From Dastarcus helophoroides (Eukaryota; Arthropoda; Insecta; Coleoptera; Bothrideridae): a DNA stretch of 64,000 nt. Location of the stretch: contig CM053331.1 in assembly GCA_028583605.1 (NCBI GenBank), forward strand, positions 38,690,783-38,754,782, read 5' to 3'. The position numbers were made by a program, and so were the translations under genes. The notes under the pieces are model-generated. The model did no database searches. It saw only the letters and a list, made by a program, of their open reading frames with translations, and was not told where the DNA came from. Positions 25,441 through 37,460 of the stretch are shown in pieces; within the stretch, counting starts at the first letter, position 1, and every line of letters starts with the position of its first letter.

Positions 25441-28400
25441 CCAAATTTTTCATGAAAATTGCGTGTACAACAAACATATGTCAGTTTTTAGGTTTGAAAG
25501 ACAAGAATTGGGAAATCGTGCCGGTGAAATCGACCGAATGGTGGAATTTAAAAAATTAACTGTGGAATGTGACAAAATTCACGCCAAAATAACATAGAAT
25601 ACAACACTAATAACCACTGAAAGCATGGTGGACGGAATTTTCGAAAAACGAAAGAGCATACGTATGCTTTAAACAATTCTGACTAAAGTGATATTTAGAT
25701 ACGTTCTTAAGGGCGTGAAGTTGCTAGTGATGAGGGGGTTTCCCCTGCCCCATGGGAAAGTAGAGACTGAACAACGATAATAATAAATATTTTTTCGTGG
25801 TTAATTTCTATCGAAGGCAGAGGTAGTAAATAACGAAATTGAAACTCCATTGAAAGCCCCATTTGGAAATATAATGTCTTTGCGCATAAATTGCAGATTG
25901 TAGGAGTACGAACGCTTGTAACTAACAAGTTCATCTTTGGTCATACGGCTGAGAAAGCTGATTTTTACGAACGAGGACGTATTGAAATTCAATCCAGCTT
26001 TGCGCTATTTAATGTGACAGAACTAAACTCAGTACACGAGGAGATATCTATATCAGTGCAGATCTATTGGCCGGAACATTTCAATACAAGAAAGAAAATG
26101 CAAAACGACTTGTAAGACATTTCGATATTCGTTGAAATTATGTTGTGGCGCGACAAATAAGGAACTGCAAATAGGTTAGCTCGACATTTTTCTATAATCA
26201 TAGAAAGTACGCGGGCAATTAAATGCCTTTGTATTCAGCCAGGTTCTCTATGACGATATCCGACTTTGTATTACTCTTCTATATTTGGTTTTGGTTGTAA
26301 ATTTCGTACGTGAATAAAATCGGAAAATGCTGGGAGATGTAGCGATTGTAACGTTTGCCCACGCTGATCGGAACCTTGCGATGTTCTGTGAACCATTCAC
26401 CTTCAATAAATTCCCAGCGATGCTCAAGTCGAGACAATCCTAACTAATATAGAAATGCGAAGCTGTTTGCTCGCTTTCCACGGCTCAATTAGTGGGTTTT
26501 GCCAAAACTTAGCTTAACTCATCACTTTGATTGTATGACGTATTCTGGCCGCGGCGCGGCGATGTTTACTTTGCTTATCGCATTTCTTATTTGTGTGGTC
26601 ACGCGGCGTTAAAACTGGAAAACTGAGAATCTTTGTTTAAGAAGAATCTTATGGTTCCTGAAATATAATCTCATCGGATGCACGGGTACACGTTTCAAAT
26701 TAAAATCTATCACGCGTAGCTCATCAAGCTGAATGCAATTTCTTGTGTATTTAAAAAATTTGATTATTACTCGATATAACACGGCTTCAAATGGGATGTC
26801 AGCAACAAGACGAGCGACATCGCTGGCCACGAAACCAAAGCGACGATAAATTCTTTCACAAAGAAGAGTCAGTCACTTTCGCTGGTACCAACCACACAGG
26901 TTCTGTATTGTCCATGACCTTTCTTAAGCTAATACATCAAGACGAGGGTTTTCGATGTGGTGGGTCTAAAGTGGTATTACGTTACAATAACTTCTTCAAT
27001 TTATCGTGCACATGATGTGCCACACAATTTACACGACTAGAAAGATTCCTCTACGATATTCGATTGGTAAAAAGGGAAATTTCAGTAGCTCACTCGCCGC
27101 ATGTGGTCGATATATCAGCGGATTAAATTCGAACGACTTTTTATTTCTTCGGGAAACGAGTCCGGCGGCGGTCGCTTTCATGCCGGCGTTTAAATAAAAA
27201 AAACTTCAATGAGGTGCATGCACAAGACCGGCAGAAGAAGTCGACTTTACCTTTAATTGAACAGAATTTCAGGTTAATTATTTTTTTGTTCCACATCGAA
27301 AGCAATAAAAAATAGTGCTAATGGGCGAAAAGTATTCACTACTGCGATTTTCCTAATCTATGACACGATTAACTGGACTTTGTTTACTTCCTCAGTTGGT
27401 TACTTTCTTCTTGTTTTTGTCGTTAAACAAACGGCCGGACAGTAGCTGTTAATATTTAAATTAAATTGGCTCTTGAAATTTAATTGAATTTATCACCATC
27501 TAAAAGAAAGGAACGGTTATGATTAAATTTATGGCAGCATTAAAGGGTCATAGACATGTATTGTTTTGACCCCACTGCTTTAAATTAATAATACTTGGCT
27601 TTTACGGTGCCACTCACTATTAACATTTTCTTTTCGAAGATCAAACTAATTAAGGAGCTTTCAGGCTATTTTCAGAATCGCATCTTTGTGCTCTCGTGCT
27701 CAAGGGTCGCGTGTTCGATTCCACCACGGATCACGTGGGGGTGGTTCCTATCGTCGTTAAAACCGAACTAAAGCATTAATTCTTCGACGACGCTCGCACC
27801 GAAACAGAAAGTAATAATCACTTAACGCAGACGTGGATTTATGCGCTTCCCACGCACAACACAATTGATAAATTTATACACAATTGTAACCACAACAGTA
27901 TCTGAATATATTAAATAATTATTTGCGAAATCAATAGATTGAAACGGATTTTACGATCGGACATAAAATTGATTTATACACTTGTGCAGAACCGACCGAC
28001 CGGTTGGTGTTTGTTGTGTGTTTGAAAGGCCGGAGGTGTCGCAGTTTATTTCAATCTTTCAATTATGCATGAACCTCAATCGCGTATACCGGCCGTAACG
28101 AGAGGCATCTACGTGATAACCAAGAGTTATTTCGTGGGAAAAATCCGGACGACGGCGAATCTGCATGGCATTCTTGGTGGATGCGCTATCCAGAGATTTA
28201 TAAAACGGACTCGAACGCCTGAGAATCAGCAACCACATATTGCCCAATGTCTTACAGTGTTCAAAGTTTTTTTTTGCGAACAGAAGAAGAAAGTTCGTTT
28301 CAATATGGAACGTACATAACGCAAGAAGTAATTCATGTTGATTAATCAGTTTGGCGTCGCCAGAGTACGAGAAAATCAAGAGCAGATCGTTAAAACAGAT

Positions 28401-28640
28401 CATGACCATTTTGACGATGAAGATAAAGACAAATCCCAATCAAAATTTATACAAAGATGGAATTTTCAGAGTAATTTAGTCGAGGAAGACGAATGCGAAA
28501 TGCGAAGTACCAAAGCATGACTGTTTTACAGAATAAGATGATAAATCGAAACGAATATATATGCATCAGAAGAAGTTTTCTAAATAATTTACGCAACAGA
28601 AGTAGATAATTAAAAAATAACGAGGATTCAGATGCCTGGA
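25441..28640. other. Single-copy island between two satellite domains
   Basis: 3.2 kb of mixed-composition DNA without tandem repeats. The first 100 bp match the boundary segment at 21.48-21.53 kb. Several open frames of 60-126 codons occur on both strands, often overlapping (25707-26115, 26609-27197, 28059-28520). None shows a family motif or a pair of good splice sites, so I call none of them. CGTGTTCGATTCC at 27710-27722 resembles a Pol III B box but no tRNA folds around it. Confidence 0.6.
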
Positions 28641-31600
28641 ATACCAGAACTTTAAAAGACCAAAGGCGCAGATCATGACAATTTAAGAGTAGAACACGAG
28701 AATACTAAAAAAACCGAAGGCAATCATTTAACAACGAAACAAAACTACAAGCAAAATTGTACGCAAGAGAATGACTCTTTAGGACACGAAAAAATTATAA
28801 AACTAAAAGGTGCAGATCATGACAATTTAACGACGAGAAGAGGAACGATCTATAAAGAACATTAGAGTGTTCAGCATGCAATTGAATCAGAAGACCAAAT
28901 GCGCAGATCGCGACGAAAAAACTTATAAAAGTAAAAGTGCAGATCATGACAATTGAACAGTAGAATACTAGAATATTAAAAGACCGAAGGTGAACATAAT
29001 TATTTGACAATGAAACAGAGTGTAATTACAACGAAAAATTTACGTGGCCTAATCTGTCTCTAGCACACAAATTAAAACGAACATGTGCAGATCATGACAT
29101 TAGCAGTGAGAAGAAGAACGAACCTTAAAGAAGCGTGTGCACCAAGCGATAAAATCAAAAGACCAAATGCGCAGATCACGACAAAAAATTTATAAAAGTA
29201 AAGATGCAGATCATGACAATTGAACAGCAGAAGACGAGAATATTAAAAGACCGAAGGTGAAAGATCATGATTATTTGACAACGAAACAGAATGTAATTAC
29301 AAGAAAAAATTGACGTGGCAGAATGAGTCTCTAAGAGGCGAACAAATTAAAAAGAAACAGCTGCAGATCATGACATAAGCGGTGAGAAGAACGATCCATA
29401 AAGAAGCGTATGCGGCAAACGATAAAATGAAAAGACGAAATCTGCAGATCATGACGATTTGGTAGCCAAAAAGAAACGTCCTCATGAGGCTTGTAAGTAG
29501 GAACCAATTAAAATATCAATGGTGCAGATCATGACGATTTAGTGGCCAAAAGAAGAACGATTCATTTCTAAAGATGTGTCCCTAAAGCTAAAGTGTTCAG
29601 CAGGCGATGAAATCCAAGAATTACATGTGCAGATCATGACGATTTAACAGCAGAACACAAGAATACTAAAAGACCCAAGGCGATCATTTAACAGCGAAAC
29701 AAAATTGCAAGAAAATTTTACGTAAGAGTTTCTAGGACATAAAAAAATGATAAAATAAAAGGTGCAGATCATGACAATTTAGTGGTGAGAAAAAAAAACG
29801 ATCCATAAAGAAGAATAGAGTGTTCAGCATACAGTAAAATCAAAAGACCAAATCTGCAGATCATGACGAAAAAAAATTATAAAAAAAAAGTGCAGATCAT
29901 GACGATTAAGCAGTAGAATATTAAAAAATCCGAGGCGAAAGATCATGATTATTTAACAAAAAAACAGAATATAATTACGAGGACAAATTTAGTTGCGGAA
30001 TAAGTCTCTAGGACACAAACAAATTAAAAAAGAACGAGTGCAGATCATGACATTAGCGGTGAGATGAAGAACGATTCCTAAAGAAGCGTATTCGGCAATA
30101 ATAAAATCAAAAGACCAGCGCAGATCATGACGATTTGGTAGCCAAAAGCAACGTCCTCATGAGGCTCCAAAGTAGAAAACAATTAAAATATCAGTGGTGC
30201 AGATCATGACGATTTAGTGGCGAAAAGAAGAACGATTCATTTCTAAAGATGTGTCCCTAAAGATAAAATGTTCAGCAGGCGATAAAATCAAGAGATTAAA
30301 TGTGCAGATCATGACGATTTAACAGCAGAACACAAGAATACTAAAAGACCCAAGGCGATCATTTAACAGCGAAACAAAATTGCAAGAAAATTTTACGTAA
30401 GAGTCTCTAGGACATAAAAAAATTATAAAATAAAAGGTGCAGATCATGACAATTTAGTGGTGAGAAAAAAAAACGATCCATAAAGAAGAATAGAGTGTTC
30501 AGCATACAGTAAAATCAAAAGACCAAATCCGCAGATCATGACGAAAAAAAATTATAAATAGAAAGGTGCAGATCATGACGATTAAGCAGCAGAATATTAA
30601 AAAACTCGAGGCGAAAGATCATGATTATTTAACAAAAAAACAGAATATAATTACGAGGACAAATTTAGGAATGAGTCTCTAGGACACGAACAAATTAAAA
30701 AAGAACGGGTGCAGATCATGACATTAGCGGTGAGATGAAGAACGATTCCTAAAGAAGCGTATTCGGCAATAATAAAATCAAAGGACCAGCGCAGATCATG
30801 ACGATTTGGTAGCCAAAAGCAACGTCTTCATGAGGCTCCAAAGTAGAAAACAATTAAAATATCAGTGGTGCAGATCATGACAATTTAGTGGCGAAAAGAA
30901 GAACGATTCATTTCTAAAGGTGTGTCCCTAAAGCTAAAGTGTTCAGCGGGCGATAAAATCCAAGAATTACATGTGCAGATCATGACGATTTAATAGCAGA
31001 ACACAAGAATACTAAAAGACCCAAGGCGATCATTTAACAGCGAAACAAAATTGCAAGAAAATTTTACGTAAGAGCCTCTAGGACATAAAAAAATTATAAA
31101 ATAAAAGGTGCAGATTATGACAATTTAGTGGTGAGAAGAAAAACGATCCATAAAGAAGAATAGAGTGTTCAGCATACAGTTAAATCAAAAGACCAAATCC
31201 GCAGATCATGACGAAAAAAAATTATAAAAAGAAAGGTGCAGATCATGACGATTAAGCGGCAGAATATTAAAAAATCCGAGGCGAAAGATCATGATTATTT
31301 AACAAAAAAACAGAATATAATTACGAGGACAAATTTACTTGCGGAATGAGTCTCTAGGACACGAACAAATTAAAAAAGAACGGGTACAGATCATGACATT
31401 AGCGGTGAGATGAAGAACGATTCCTAAAGAAGCGTATTCGGCAATAATAAAATCAAAAGACCAGCGCAGATCATGACGATTTGGTAGCCAAAAGCAACGT
31501 CCTCATGAGGCTCCAAACTAGAAAACAATGAAAATATCAGTTGTGCAGATCATGACAATTTAGTGGCAATAATAAAATTAAAAGACCAACGCAGATCATG

Positions 31601-33120
31601 ACGATTTGGTAGCCAAAAAGAAACGTCCTCATGAGGCTTGTAAGTAGGAACCAATTAAAATATTAATGGTGCAGATCATGACAATTTAGTGGCCAAAAGA
31701 AAAACGATTCATTTCTAAAGATGTGTCCCTAAAGCTAAAGTGTTCAGCAGGCGATAAAATCCAAGAATTACATGTGCAGATCATGACGATTTAACAGCAG
31801 AACACAAGAATACTAAAAGACCCAAGGCGATCATTTAACAGCGAAACTAAATTACAATGAAAATAACGTAAGAGAATGAACCTCCAGGACACGAAAAAAT
31901 TATAAAATAAAAGGTGCAGATCATGACAATTTAGCGGTGGGAGGAGAAACGATCCATAAAAAAGGTTAGAGTGTTCAGCATACAGTAAAATCAAAAGATC
32001 AAATGCGGAGATCATGACGAAAAAATTATAAAAAGAAAGGTGCAGATCATGACAATTGAGCAGCAAAATATTAAAAAATCCAAGGCGAAAGATCATGATT
32101 ATTTAACAACAAAACAAAATGTAATAACAAGGACACAGTGGCGGAACGAGTCTCTAGGACAGAAACAAATTAACAAATATCGGGTGCAGATCATGACTTT
32201 CGCGGTGACAGGAAGAACGATTCCTAGAGAAGCGTATTCGGCAAACTATAAAATCAAAAGACCAGCGCAGATCATGACGATTTGGTAGCCAAAAAGAAAC
32301 GTCCTCATGAGGCTTGTAAGTAGGAACCAATTAAAATATTAATGGTGCAGATCATGACAATTTAGTGGCGAAAAGAAGAACGATTCATTTCTAAAGGTGT
32401 GTCCCTAAAGCTAAAGTGTTCAGCAGGCGATAAAATCCAAGAATTACATGTGCAGATCATGACGATTTAACAGCAGAACACAAGAATACTAAAAGACCCA
32501 AGGCGATCATTTAACAGCGAAACAAAATTGCAAGAAAATTTTACGTAAGAGTCCCTAGGACATAAAAAAATTATAAAATAAAAGGTGCAGATCATGACAA
32601 TTTAGTGGTGAGAAAAAAAAACGATCCATAAAGAAGAATAGAGTGTTCAGCATTCAGTAAAATCAAAAGACCAAATCCGCAGATCATGACGAAAAAAAAT
32701 TATCAGATCATGCAGATTAAGCAGCAGAATATTAAAAAATCCGAGGCGAAAGATCATGATTATTTAACAAAAAAACAGAATATAATTACGAGGACAAATT
32801 TAGTTGCGGAATGAGTCTCTAGGATACGAACAAATTAAAAAAGAACGGGTACAGATCATGACATTAGCGGTGACATGAAGAACGATTCTTAAAGAAGCGT
32901 ATTCGGCAATAATAAAATCAAAAGACCAGCGCAGATCATGACGATTTGGTAGCCAAAAGCAACGTCCTCATGAGGCTCCAAAGTAGAAAACAATTAAAAT
33001 ATCAGTGGTGCAGATCATGACGATTTAGTGGCGAAAAGAAGAACGATTCATTTCTAAAGATGTGTCCCTAAAGATAAAATGTTCAGCAGGCGATAAAATC
33101 AAAAGATTAAATGTGCAGAT
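28641..33120 (+). repeat. GCAGATCATGAC-core satellite, 672-bp higher-order part
   Basis: Tandem repeat whose recurring element is the core GTGCAGATCATGACGATTTG, occurring on average about every 80 bp with intervening A-rich sequence. The marker TGTGCAG following AATTACA or GATTAAA recurs at 29626, 30301, 30972, 31773, 32449 and 33112, giving a higher-order unit of 663-676 bp holding eight or nine cores. The 801-bp interval at 30972-31773 carries an extra local duplication. The sequence between cores is itself repeated, so it is a satellite and not a CRISPR-like array. Confidence 0.95.
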
Positions 33121-35130
33121 CATGACGATTTGACAGCGAAAGGAAATATAATCATGAAAACACCACAATGAGGCTCCAAAGTAGAATACAACCAAAATAC
33201 CGAGGGTGCGGATCATGACGAAAGCTTCCAGTGTCTGAACGAGTCTTTGGAGTAGAAGAAACAAAAGACCCAAAGTGCAGATCAAAACAATTTGACAAGG
33301 AAAAGTTGACGTGTGGAATCATCTCTAGTACACGATAAAATAATAACGATTTAGTAAATCATGATGATTTAGTGGCGAAAAGAAGAACGATTCATTTCTA
33401 AAGATGTGCCTCTAAAGAAAAACGACAACAACTACAACAATAACAAGTGGTTCATATGCGATAAAATCAGAAGACCAAATGTGCAGATCATAGCGATTTG
33501 AAGGCAAAACGAAACATAATCATGAAGACACAACAATGGAGCTCCAAAGTAGAAAACAATCAAAATATCAATAGTGCAGATCATGACAATTTGATAGTAA
33601 GAAGAAATATAATTCCTACGAGAGCTTTAAATGTCTGAAGAATCTTGGGAGTATAAGAAACAAAACAACAAAAGCGCAGATCACGACAATTCGACAGCGA
33701 AAAAACGCAAGGAAAAATTCACGTGGTGGAATCACCCCTAGAACACGTTAACCTAAAAAACGAAAGGCGCAGCTCATGAAGATTTAATGGAGTAAAGAAG
33801 AACTATTCATTCCTTGAGATGTGTTGCTAAAGAAAAAGTGTTCAGCAGGCGTTAAAATCAAAAGAGTAAAAGCGCAGATCATGACGATTTGGCAGCGAAA
33901 TAAAATTTATTCATGAAGACACCACAATGAGGCTCCAAAGTAGGATGCAACCAAAATACCAAGGGTGCAGATCATGACGATTTCTCAGTAAAAAGAAATA
34001 TAGTTCCAAAAAAAAATTCAAGGGTCTGAAAGAGTCTTGGGAGCGCAAGAAACAAAAGACCGAAAGCGCAGATCATGACAATTTGACAGCGAAAAAATGC
34101 AAGGAAACGTTCATGTGCTGGAATCACCGCTAGTACACGATAAAGTAAAAAACGAAAGGAGCAGATCATGACGATTTAGTGGAGTAAAGAAGAACTATGC
34201 ATTCCTTGAGATGTGTTGCTAAAGAAAAAGTGTTCAGCAGGAGTTAAAATCAAAAGAGTAAAAGCGCAGATCATGACGTTTTGACAGCGAAACAAAATTT
34301 AATCATGAAGACACTACAATGAGGCGCCAAAGTAGGATGCAACCAAAATCCCATGGGTGCAGATCATGACGATTTCTCAGTAAAAAGAAATATAGTTCCT
34401 AAGAAAAATTCAAGGGTCTGAAAGAGTCTTGGGAGCGCAAGAAACAAAAGACCGAAAGCGCAGATCATGACGATTTAGTGGAGTAAAGAAGAACTATGCA
34501 TTTCTTGAGATGTGCTCTTAAAGAAAGTGTTCAGCATGCGTTAAAATTAAAAGAGTAAAAGTGCAGATCATGACGATTTGACAGTGAAACAAAATTTAAT
34601 CATGAAGATACTACAATGAGGCTCCAAAGTAAGATGCAATCAAAATATCAAGGGTGCAGATCATGACGATTTCTCAGTAAGAAGAAATGTAGTTCCTAAC
34701 AAAAATTCAAGGGTCTAAAAAAGTCTTGGGAGCGCAAGAAACAAAAGATCGAAAGCGCAGATCATAACAATTTGACAGCAAAAAAATGCAAGGAAAAGTT
34801 CACGTGCTGGAATCATCGGGAGTACACGATATAACAAAAAACGAAAGGAGCAGATCATGACGATTTAGTGAAGTAAAGAAGAACTATGCATTCCTTGAGA
34901 TGTGTTGCTAAAGAAAAAGTGTTCAGCAGGCGTTAAAATCAAAAGAGTAAAAGCGCAGATCATGACGATTTGACAGCGAAACAAAATTTAATCATGAAGA
35001 CACCACAATAAGGCTCCAAAGTAAAATGCAGTCAAAATACCAAGGGTGCAGATCATGACGATTTGATAGTAGGAAGAAATATAGTACCTAAGAAAAATTC
35101 GAGTGTCCAAAAGACCTAATGCGCAGATCA
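33121..35130 (+). repeat. GCAGATCATGAC-core satellite, 393-bp higher-order part
   Basis: Same core, different higher-order unit. The marker AAAGAGTAAAA occurs at about 33860, 34253, 34550 and 34944, so the full period is about 393 bp and one copy (34253-34550) is shortened by roughly one monomer. Recurring words are GTGTTCAGCAGG, CACTACAATGAGGC and TCTTGGGAGCGCAAGAAAC. Confidence 0.9.
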
Positions 35131-36400
35131 TGCAGATTTGACACCAATTCTTACAAAATCTTCAAACATCTGAAAGAAACTTGAAAATACAAGACCAAAA
35201 GTGAAGGTTATGACAACTAGACACCAGAAAAATATGTGGTTAATTACAAGGAAAAATTCAGGTAACAGAATGAATATCCAGAGCACGAAAAAGTTATAAA
35301 ACGAAGAGCGCAGATCATGACAGTTTAGTAAAGCAAAGAAATTTCCGCAGAAGATAATTGTGCCCAAAACATAACAAAATCAAAAGAGCAAATGATCATA
35401 ATAATTTAACAGCGAAATGGAATGTAACTTCGAAGAAATCAGGGTACCCAATTGGGGAAAATCAAAATATTAAAGACGCAGATCATGACAAATTGACACG
35501 AGATACATAATTTCTAAGAAAGCTTCAAATGTTTGAAAGAGTCTTTAGAATACAAGAAACTAACATTAACACAGAGTCTTTAGAATACGAGAAGATCAAG
35601 GCGTAGCTCAGGACAATTAATTAGCGAGAAGAAAAAATTTTAAATAAGGGAGGGATCAGAATACGATAAAATCAAAAATCCAAATGCGCAGATCATGACA
35701 ATTTGATACTAAAAAAGAATATAATTCCAAGCATGCTGCAAGTGTCTACAAAAGTTTGTAAAACACAAAAAACCAAAAACACTAAAAGCGCAGATCATGA
35801 CACTTTGATACCAAGAAATAATGTAATCAGTTACAAGGAAAAATTCATGGAATAAATATCTTAAATAAAGAGAAAATAAAAAAAACGAAAAGTGCAGATC
35901 ATGACGATTTAGCAGAGAAAGAATGATTCCTGAAGATTGGGGTATCCAGAATACGATTAAATCAAGATACCAAATGTGCAGATCATGGCGATTTGACAAA
36001 AAAGAATAGAATTTCCAAGACAGCTTCAAGTTATTAACTTCTAAGAAAGCTTGACGTCCCTGAAATGGTCTTCACAATACAAGAAACGAAAACAACAAAA
36101 GCGCATATCATGGCAATTGAACATCAAAAACGACGAGATCTAACAAGATCGAAACCGGTATTTGGTTTCCAAACTTCGAATCTAATAAATGTTTAAACCT
36201 ATTGGTCTGTGCATTATACAATCAAAAAATTTGACAAGAAACGATTCATGTAGCAGGGGGCGACTCAGAAACATGAGGAAATAAAAAAACCGGAAGGCGA
36301 AAATCCTGACGATTTGAAGAACAAATAATTCCGAAAGAAGATTCAGCTGAAGGAAGAAAATCAAAGCAGATCTTGACCTTTGAGGAAAGGAAAATATATT
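35131..36400 (+). repeat. Degenerate edge of the core-bearing satellite
   Basis: Cores persist (35307, 35480, 35690, 35788, 35895, 35974 approximately) but flanks are diverged and no higher-order period is evident. The last weak cores are near 36105 and 36368. Confidence 0.8.
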
Positions 36401-37460
36401 ACTAATGAAGGAGATATAACGATAAAAGCGTTTACAGCGTAATTACATCGATGAATAAATAAGTTAAATAGAGTTGAATGCTAGATGACATAATCCACAA
36501 AGTTGTTTCCTATCATATTTAATTCATGAAATTGAATAGTTTTTACGTTAAATCATTTTTTTAATTTATGACGCCAACAGAGAAATTTAACAAGGAAGAG
36601 TCCAAGTGACAAGGCTGCGTCTTCGAACGGGAAAATATTGATTTACAGCGAGAGTCCTACGCTGTTTTTTCCTCGTTCAGTATGATTAGTAGCGAGTTTC
36701 CTACAATTAATTTGTTTGTAAAAGGCGTTTACACTGCATTACATGTTACTGATAAATTATCATATAAATTTTACATAATGTGCTGTAGCCTGGAGTACTG
36801 GAGTAAAAGCGAATTGCGGAACATTTCCCTGTTACTTTTCTCGGCCAGCATCATTTATGCATTGCGGCTTTTCATTCAGTAAGGTTTTTTTGTGGGGGCC
36901 ACCTAGAGTCGAAATTCTTTGTAACTGCCACAAGTTTGTCAGTCAGCAGTTCGTCAGTCTACAGTTTGTCAGTCAACAGTTCGTCAGTCTACAGTTCGTC
37001 AGTCAGCTGTTCGTCAATCTGCAGTTCGTTAGTCAGCAGTTCGTCAGTATGCAGTTCGTCAGTCAGCAGTTCGTCAATAGGCAGTTTGTCAGTCAGCAGT
37101 CAACGGTCACTAGTCAGTAGGCAGCATTACATATCCCAGCCTTTACAACTAGGCTCATTCCCTCCACTCATTCCTTTCACACTTACACTCATTCCCTCCA
37201 GAGCTTCTGGTCTTAGTGTCAGTCAGATTATATCTGTATCTGGCACGTTTTGGACAAGCACACACAATGTGTAAACTTGTTTCCTTTTCAGTCACACACA
37301 GTCGATATCGGTAGCTTTCCTGCTAGGTTGAGTTTAACCAGATCACTTTTGACCAGTGACCAGTGAGTAGACGTAGTGCTTTGCTTAGTCTGCTTTTATT
37401 ACTTGCAGTAAGTACTTCAGCCCTTGATTGCAAGGTTCAGCAATGTTGGGACATTTATTT
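36401..37460. other. Island interrupting the core-bearing satellite
   Basis: About 1 kb with no core motif. It includes a CAGTC-rich minisatellite, then C/T-rich sequence (TCATTCCCTCC twice at 37151-37200), and ends near GTTGGGACATTTATTTG before the satellite resumes. It could be an old insertion or LTR-type regulatory sequence, but I found no convincing termini or target duplication. Confidence 0.5.
36933..37097 (+). repeat. 15-bp minisatellite, 11 copies
   Basis: Units of the form AGTTCGTCAGTCAGC in exact 15-bp register for 165 bp. Because 15 is a multiple of three, plus-strand frames stay open (QFVSQ-type pentapeptides), which explains the open frames spanning it. Confidence 0.95.

Noticed and set aside
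27690..27760. tRNA gene or SINE head from GTGTTCGATTCC
   Set aside because: Only a B-box-like word is present. The T-stem does not pair, no A box or acceptor stem is found, and no second copy lies in the window.
36857..37274. QFVSQ-repeat protein
   Set aside because: Generated by a 15-bp minisatellite. Two shifted frames are equally open and there is no coding signal outside the repeat.
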